A DNA stretch of 64,000 nt, from assembly GCA_024236155.1 (NCBI GenBank), contig JACKLA010000006.1, positions 1 through 64,000 on the forward strand, given 5' to 3'. Made by a program: the position numbers and the translations under genes. Positions 60,571-64,000 of the stretch are shown in pieces; positions within the stretch are counted from its first letter, which is position 1, and each line of letters begins with the position of its first letter. The notes beneath the pieces are model-generated. The model searched no databases. It was not told the DNA's origin and saw only the letters and a program-made list of their open reading frames with translations. The DNA comes from Sphingomonadaceae bacterium (lineage in GTDB: Bacteria; Pseudomonadota; Alphaproteobacteria; Sphingomonadales; Sphingomonadaceae).

Positions 60571-61290
60571 ATGAACAGGCGCGAACTTCTTTACTCCGGC
60601 CTTGCCGCCAGCGCGGCACTGGCGCTGCCTGCCCGCCTTCCTGCGCAGGTGCGCAGCGGCAATCCGCGCGATGCCATCCTCGCGGATATAGCCAAGCGGG
60701 AACAGGCTCGGGCCGGGGACCTGCTGTGGCGGCGGGATATCGTCGGCATTGCGGATTTTGGCCTGCGCAGTTCGGAAGAACGGTTCCATTTCGTCGATCT
60801 CGAGCGCGGTGTGGTCGATTCCTACCTCGTCAGCCATGGCGATGGTTCGGACCCTGAACATGACGGCTGGCTCAACTGGTTCTCGAACGAAAACGGATCG
60901 CATTGCACCAGCAAGGGGCTGTACCTGACCTATGGCTGGTACACCGGGCGATACGGCACCTCGATCCGGCTGGACGGGCTCGATCCGACAAATTCCAACG
61001 CGCTTGACCGGGCGATCGTGATGCACCGCGCGCGCTATGCAGAGCGTTCGCATCTCGAAAAATGGGGCAGGCTTGGCCGGTCCAACGGCTGCTTCGCGAT
61101 GGGCGATGCTGACTTCAAGCTTGCGCTGCTCCACCTCGGTGGCGGACGGGCGCTGTTCGCCGACAGCCTCGGCCTGCAGGCCGATGGCAGCATTGTCGAA
61201 CCACCGACGCGCGAAGCACCGCCCGATCTCGAAATCCTGTCGCCGGAAAACCCGGTCGGGATCGAACAGGTCAATCCCGGGGTTTACTGA
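60571..61290 (+). CDS. Murein L,D-transpeptidase catalytic-domain protein (YkuD_2 type)
   Basis: The 239-residue protein starts MNRRELLYSGLAASAALAL, a Tat-like or Sec signal. The catalytic domain has IADFGLRSSEERFHFVDLE, the region with NGSHCTSKG, and the active site GRSNGCFAMG, where Cys attacks the peptide. YkuD_2 proteins are predicted L,D-transpeptidases or carboxypeptidases of peptidoglycan. The ATG at 60571 is favoured over 60559. It converges on the second L,D-transpeptidase gene, 6 bases away. Confidence 0.85.
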   Translation: MNRRELLYSGLAASAALALPARLPAQVRSGNPRDAILADIAKREQARAGDLLWRRDIVGIADFGLRSSEERFHFVDLERGVVDSYLVSHGDGSDPEHDGWLNWFSNENGSHCTSKGLYLTYGWYTGRYGTSIRLDGLDPTNSNALDRAIVMHRARYAERSHLEKWGRLGRSNGCFAMGDADFKLALLHLGGGRALFADSLGLQADGSIVEPPTREAPPDLEILSPENPVGIEQVNPGVY

Positions 61291-61296
61291 GTTCGA

Positions 61297-62682
61297 TCAA
61301 CTGTCGCGCAGGTCGTCCTCGATCACGATCACCTGCTCACCGGTTACGCGGCTGCGGTTCGCCTTGCGCGGCGCGTCGAGTGACGACAGCACCGCCGCAT
61401 CACGCCCATAGATATCCGAGAACACCTTGAGCTCTCCGTTGATATCCTGCGCCATGGTGAAATAGGTGATGTAGACCGGCATGGTCTGCTTGAAGCCAAC
61501 GCGGGTGTACTTGCCCGAGGCGAGCGTATCCTTCGCCTCATCCGCCGTCAGCCCGCCGCGCAGGATGGCCAGCGTAATGGCGAGCGTGGTGGCATTTTCG
61601 GTCCGCACACAACCATGGCTGAGCGCCCGCTGGGCATTCTTGAACAGGTGGCGCGAGGGCGTGTCGTGGAGGAAGATCGCGTGCCGGTTGGGCATGTCGA
61701 GTTTCATCAGGCCAAGCGAGTTGGTCGGCCCGGGCTGCTGGACGACGGTTACGAACCCGTTTGCCGCCTTCGTCGCGGTGTAGCCGGCATTGCGCGCCCA
61801 TGTAGGGTTACCGAGCACACGAGCGCCAAGCCCTTCGCCCTTCACGATCGACTGCGGCACCGTCCAGGTCGGGTTGAAGATCACGCCCTCGACGCTCTCG
61901 GCGATCTGCGGTGTCGCGGTGCGGCCCGGCTTGCCAACGACCGTGCGATAAGTCCGCACGATCTGGTCGTTGACCGTCAGGCGCAGCTGGTATTCGGGCA
62001 CATTGGTAATCAGGTACTGTTTGCCGAGGTCACGCGCGAGCCACCGCCAGCGATCCATATTGGCCCGGATCAGCTTGCGGCGCGAGGTGTTGGATGCCGG
62101 TGTCTTCGCCAGTTCTTCACGCAGGCGGGCATAGTCGGGATGCTCGGGCATGATCCGCTCCAGCACCTTGCCGACATCGCCGCTCTCGATCGCCTGCGCC
62201 ATCAGCTTTTCGGTCGGGTAGCGATCCTGGTCGGGGTCGAACACGAACCACTGCTTGCGCGAATCCATCGGGGTGCGGCCATCGCGCAGATCCTCGACAA
62301 CCCATGCGAACAGCTTGCTCGCAGTCTGGTTCAGCGCATCGCCCTCGCCCGCCGCAATCGCGGCGCGCAGTTCGGCAGGGTTGTAGTCCGACGGCGTCAG
62401 CCCTTCGGCTGAAATGCCTTCGATGGTTGTCAGCAGGCTCCTGGCGTCGACGACGCTCCATTGCTGGACGGCCGGATGCTTGGCTTCGGCCATCGCATCG
62501 ATCGCCTGCACCACCGGTTCGGAAACAACCGCCGTGGTATCGGCCTCGACCGCCTCTTCCTTGATCTCAGCATTCATCGGAAGGAGGTTTTCCGGCTGTG
62601 CCGATTGCGCGGCAATCGCGCCGGGAACCAGCGCACAAACGGCAGCCATGGCCGAAAGACGGACAAGAACGGATTTTTTCAC
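61297..62682 (-). CDS. L,D-transpeptidase, YcbB/LdtD type
   Basis: The 461-residue enzyme forms 3-3 cross-links in peptidoglycan. It has a signal peptide (residues 1-26, ending IAAQ), a scaffold domain with GLTPSDYNPAELRA, and a YkuD catalytic domain with HAIFLHDTPSRHLF and the active site ALSHGCVRTENA. It starts at GTG 62682; the longer upstream frame lacks similarity. It lies tail to tail with the other L,D-transpeptidase-like gene and is divergent from the EamA transporter. Confidence 0.92.
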   Translation of the reverse strand: MKKSVLVRLSAMAAVCALVPGAIAAQSAQPENLLPMNAEIKEEAVEADTTAVVSEPVVQAIDAMAEAKHPAVQQWSVVDARSLLTTIEGISAEGLTPSDYNPAELRAAIAAGEGDALNQTASKLFAWVVEDLRDGRTPMDSRKQWFVFDPDQDRYPTEKLMAQAIESGDVGKVLERIMPEHPDYARLREELAKTPASNTSRRKLIRANMDRWRWLARDLGKQYLITNVPEYQLRLTVNDQIVRTYRTVVGKPGRTATPQIAESVEGVIFNPTWTVPQSIVKGEGLGARVLGNPTWARNAGYTATKAANGFVTVVQQPGPTNSLGLMKLDMPNRHAIFLHDTPSRHLFKNAQRALSHGCVRTENATTLAITLAILRGGLTADEAKDTLASGKYTRVGFKQTMPVYITYFTMAQDINGELKVFSDIYGRDAAVLSSLDAPRKANRSRVTGEQVIVIEDDLRDS

Positions 62683-62818
62683 TGCAGCCCCATCGAATAT
62701 GACGACATGGTCGAAATTGACGCGTCGATTTTGCCTGAATACCCCCTGTCTATCAACTGGCGGGTCTTTCTGCAGGCTGAATTGCCGGGAAGTGGTGACG
62801 CAGCGCAACAGCGCGACT

Positions 62819-63733
62819 ATGCCCCGCACGATGGATCGCCACCCCCATTTCCTGCCGCTGATGGCCGCATTGCTGGGGGTCGCATGCCTTTCACTGATGG
62901 ATGCCTTCATGAAAGGCGCCGCGCTTGCTGCCGGTGCATACAGCGCAGCAGTGCTGCGATCGGCCATCGGTGCCGGCATGGTGGCACCCGTCTGGTGGCT
63001 TCGCGGTGGGAAATGGCCGAACAACCACGTCCTTCGCCTCCATCTGCTGCGCGGCACCGTGTCGGCCTTCATGGCGCTGAGCTTCTTCTATTCGCTGACC
63101 AAGCTGCCGATAGCCGAAGCGATTGCGATATCCTTCATCGCACCGCTGATCGCCCTCTACCTGGCGGCAGTGCTGCTGGGAGAGACCATCCGGCGACAGG
63201 CGGTGGTCGCCTCGTTGCTCGGTTTTGCAGGTACGCTGGTTATCATCGGCGGGAGGCTCGGGACCGCCGAAAGCGATATGGAAACGCTCAAAGGTCTTGC
63301 CGCCATCCTGTTCTCGGCAGTGCTCTATGCGTGGAATTTCGTCATTATTCGCAAGCAAGCCCTCGTTTCGAGCCCGCTTGAAGCGACGACGTTCCACAGC
63401 GGCGTCAGCTTTGCCGCACTGGCCCTGTTTGCCCCGTGGTTCTTTGCCATGCCCGAGTCGCGCGTCATTCTCGATACGGCAATGGCTGCGGCACTGACCG
63501 TGTTCGGCGCGATGGCTGTCACCTGGGCCTATGCCCGTGCCGAAGCGCAGGTCCTTGTCCCGATCGAATATTCGGGATTCGTCTGGGCCTGCCTGTTCGG
63601 CTGGCTGTTCTTTGCGGAAGGCGTAACGCCCACCACCCTGGCGGGGACCATGCTGATCGTTACCGGCTGCTGGATTGCGACCCGAAGTCGGCCCGAGCAA
63701 GTGTCGGTTCAGCCTCCGGATATTCCGGCATAG
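62819..63733 (+). CDS. EamA/DMT-family transporter
   Basis: The 304-residue protein has ten transmembrane helices in two EamA repeats: SLMDAFMKGAALAAGAY through LLGFAGTLVIIGGR, then LAAILFSAVLYAWNFVIIRK through LAGTMLIVTGCWIATRSRP. It is of the RhaT/SAM-transporter-like size class. The ATG at 62819 or 62831 is the start. Substrate unknown. Confidence 0.9.
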   Translation: MPRTMDRHPHFLPLMAALLGVACLSLMDAFMKGAALAAGAYSAAVLRSAIGAGMVAPVWWLRGGKWPNNHVLRLHLLRGTVSAFMALSFFYSLTKLPIAEAIAISFIAPLIALYLAAVLLGETIRRQAVVASLLGFAGTLVIIGGRLGTAESDMETLKGLAAILFSAVLYAWNFVIIRKQALVSSPLEATTFHSGVSFAALALFAPWFFAMPESRVILDTAMAAALTVFGAMAVTWAYARAEAQVLVPIEYSGFVWACLFGWLFFAEGVTPTTLAGTMLIVTGCWIATRSRPEQVSVQPPDIPA

Positions 63734-63932
63734 ACCGTTTCGTGCATCAGGCGGGTTTCCTTGGGGGGAGCTTCCGCCGCGCTGCATTTCTGGACCATCA
63801 TGGCGGTCGACTTGCGTCGACTCACGAATGCACCAGCCCGGTTGGTCTCCGGATCGGTCGATGCATCCGTCCCCTATGGGAGGAATGGCCGCCGCGCATA
63901 GTGCAAACGTTCACCGAGTAAACTTTTGCAAC
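63734..63932. other. Intergenic region after the EamA gene
   Basis: About 200 bases with no convincing gene, hairpin or tRNA. The plus-strand ORF crossing it is a shadow frame of the EamA gene. It ends in an AT-richer stretch (about 63900-63930) that may hold the promoter of the gene beginning at the right edge. Confidence 0.4.
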
Positions 63933-64000
63933 ATGCAACCATTGTCGCATCCCCTTGACGCAGAGGCGATGAAAGAGCAGGTGCCGCGGCACAAGAGGGG
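63933..64000 (+). CDS. Possible start of a gene cut by the window edge
   Basis: An open frame begins at ATG 63933 (MQPLSHPLDAEAMKEQVP) and continues past base 64000; a second in-frame ATG is at 63969. Only 22 codons are visible and no clear Shine-Dalgarno precedes either start, so the product cannot be named. Confidence 0.3.
   Translation, partial: MQPLSHPLDAEAMKEQVPRHKR

Noticed and set aside
63436..63921. A 161-codon plus-strand frame overlapping the EamA gene
   Set aside because: It is an out-of-frame shadow within the transporter gene and its downstream spacer, with no motif.
1..64000. CRISPR arrays, insertion sequences, prophage genes or rRNA operon
   Set aside because: No regularly spaced repeats, transposase or phage frames, or rRNA-like sequence were noticed when reading through both strands; a dedicated search was not possible.

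Overview
The window is a chromosomal segment of a GC-rich alphaproteobacterium. Gene content points to the Sphingomonadales, most likely the Erythrobacteraceae: a TonB-dependent receptor with a carboxypeptidase-like plug extension, the PhyR-NepR-EcfG general stress response with an HWE histidine kinase, class I PHA synthase with a lysine/alanine-rich phasin, a sphingomonad-type membrane-anchored cytochrome c, and NrsF/sigma-F-controlled bufferin genes. No prophage, insertion sequence, rRNA operon or CRISPR array was seen. Most of the segment is compact core genome with many 4-base start/stop overlaps.

Layout. 1-7.7 kb: start of a TonB-dependent receptor, a 2-oxoglutarate oxygenase with a NupC nucleoside transporter, a queuosine-precursor transporter, a NarL-type two-component pair, and tRNA-Thr(CGT) and tRNA-Cys(GCA). 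7.8-12 kb: thioesterase, crotonase-fold enzyme, winged-helix protein, RadC-like JAB protein, and a small three-gene cluster of a membrane protein, a helical protein and a membrane-tethered LuxR-type HTH protein. 12-16.2 kb: alanine aminotransferase, PHA synthase and phasin. 16.3-22.1 kb: ClpS, LptF-LptG, acetyltransferases and a fatty acid desaturase. 22.2-26 kb: the general stress response locus (candidate small RNA, phyR, HWE kinase, nepR-ecfG). 26-36.6 kb: housekeeping genes (AI-2E-type exporter, SodB, symporter, GlmM, ThiD, LOG protein, tRNA-Gln(CTG), Ppx/GppA, RlmE, cytochrome c, prephenate dehydratase). 36.6-44.3 kb: an eight-gene, almost fully overlapping MoxR-type operon ending in a class A beta-lactamase. 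44.3-48.9 kb: isoaspartyl peptidase, a GNAT-SDR fused frame and a DUF885 peptidase. 48.9-53.1 kb: a divergent bufferin (copper-binding RiPP) locus with its own ECF sigma factor and NrsF anti-sigma factor. 53-64 kb: a frameshifted PD-(D/E)XK gene, ZntB-like transporter, acyltransferase/LytTR pair, IspG, lipoprotein, thioredoxin-like protein, retropepsin-like protease, two L,D-transpeptidases and an EamA transporter.

How parts work together. Under stress, phosphorylated PhyR would sequester NepR and free EcfG, which should then transcribe nepR-ecfG and phyR from the GGAAC-N16-CGTT promoters visible upstream of each. A third, leftward GGAAC box precedes a predicted sRNA of about 88 nt with a C-rich loop and a strong intrinsic terminator. 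At the bufferin locus, two back-to-back GTAACC-N16-CGAA elements drive bufA2-bufB-bufC leftward and bufA1-doxX-sigF-nrsF rightward, so one sigma-F/NrsF module appears to control two different cysteine-rich precursor peptides that share a single BufB/BufC modification pair.

The most interesting items are the candidate stress sRNA beside phyR, the twin-promoter two-peptide bufferin locus, and the beta-lactamase embedded at the end of the MoxR operon. Smaller oddities are an 11-bp tandem duplication between a Shine-Dalgarno and its start codon, an apparent CTG start codon, and a one-base frameshift in a PD-(D/E)XK nuclease-like gene.
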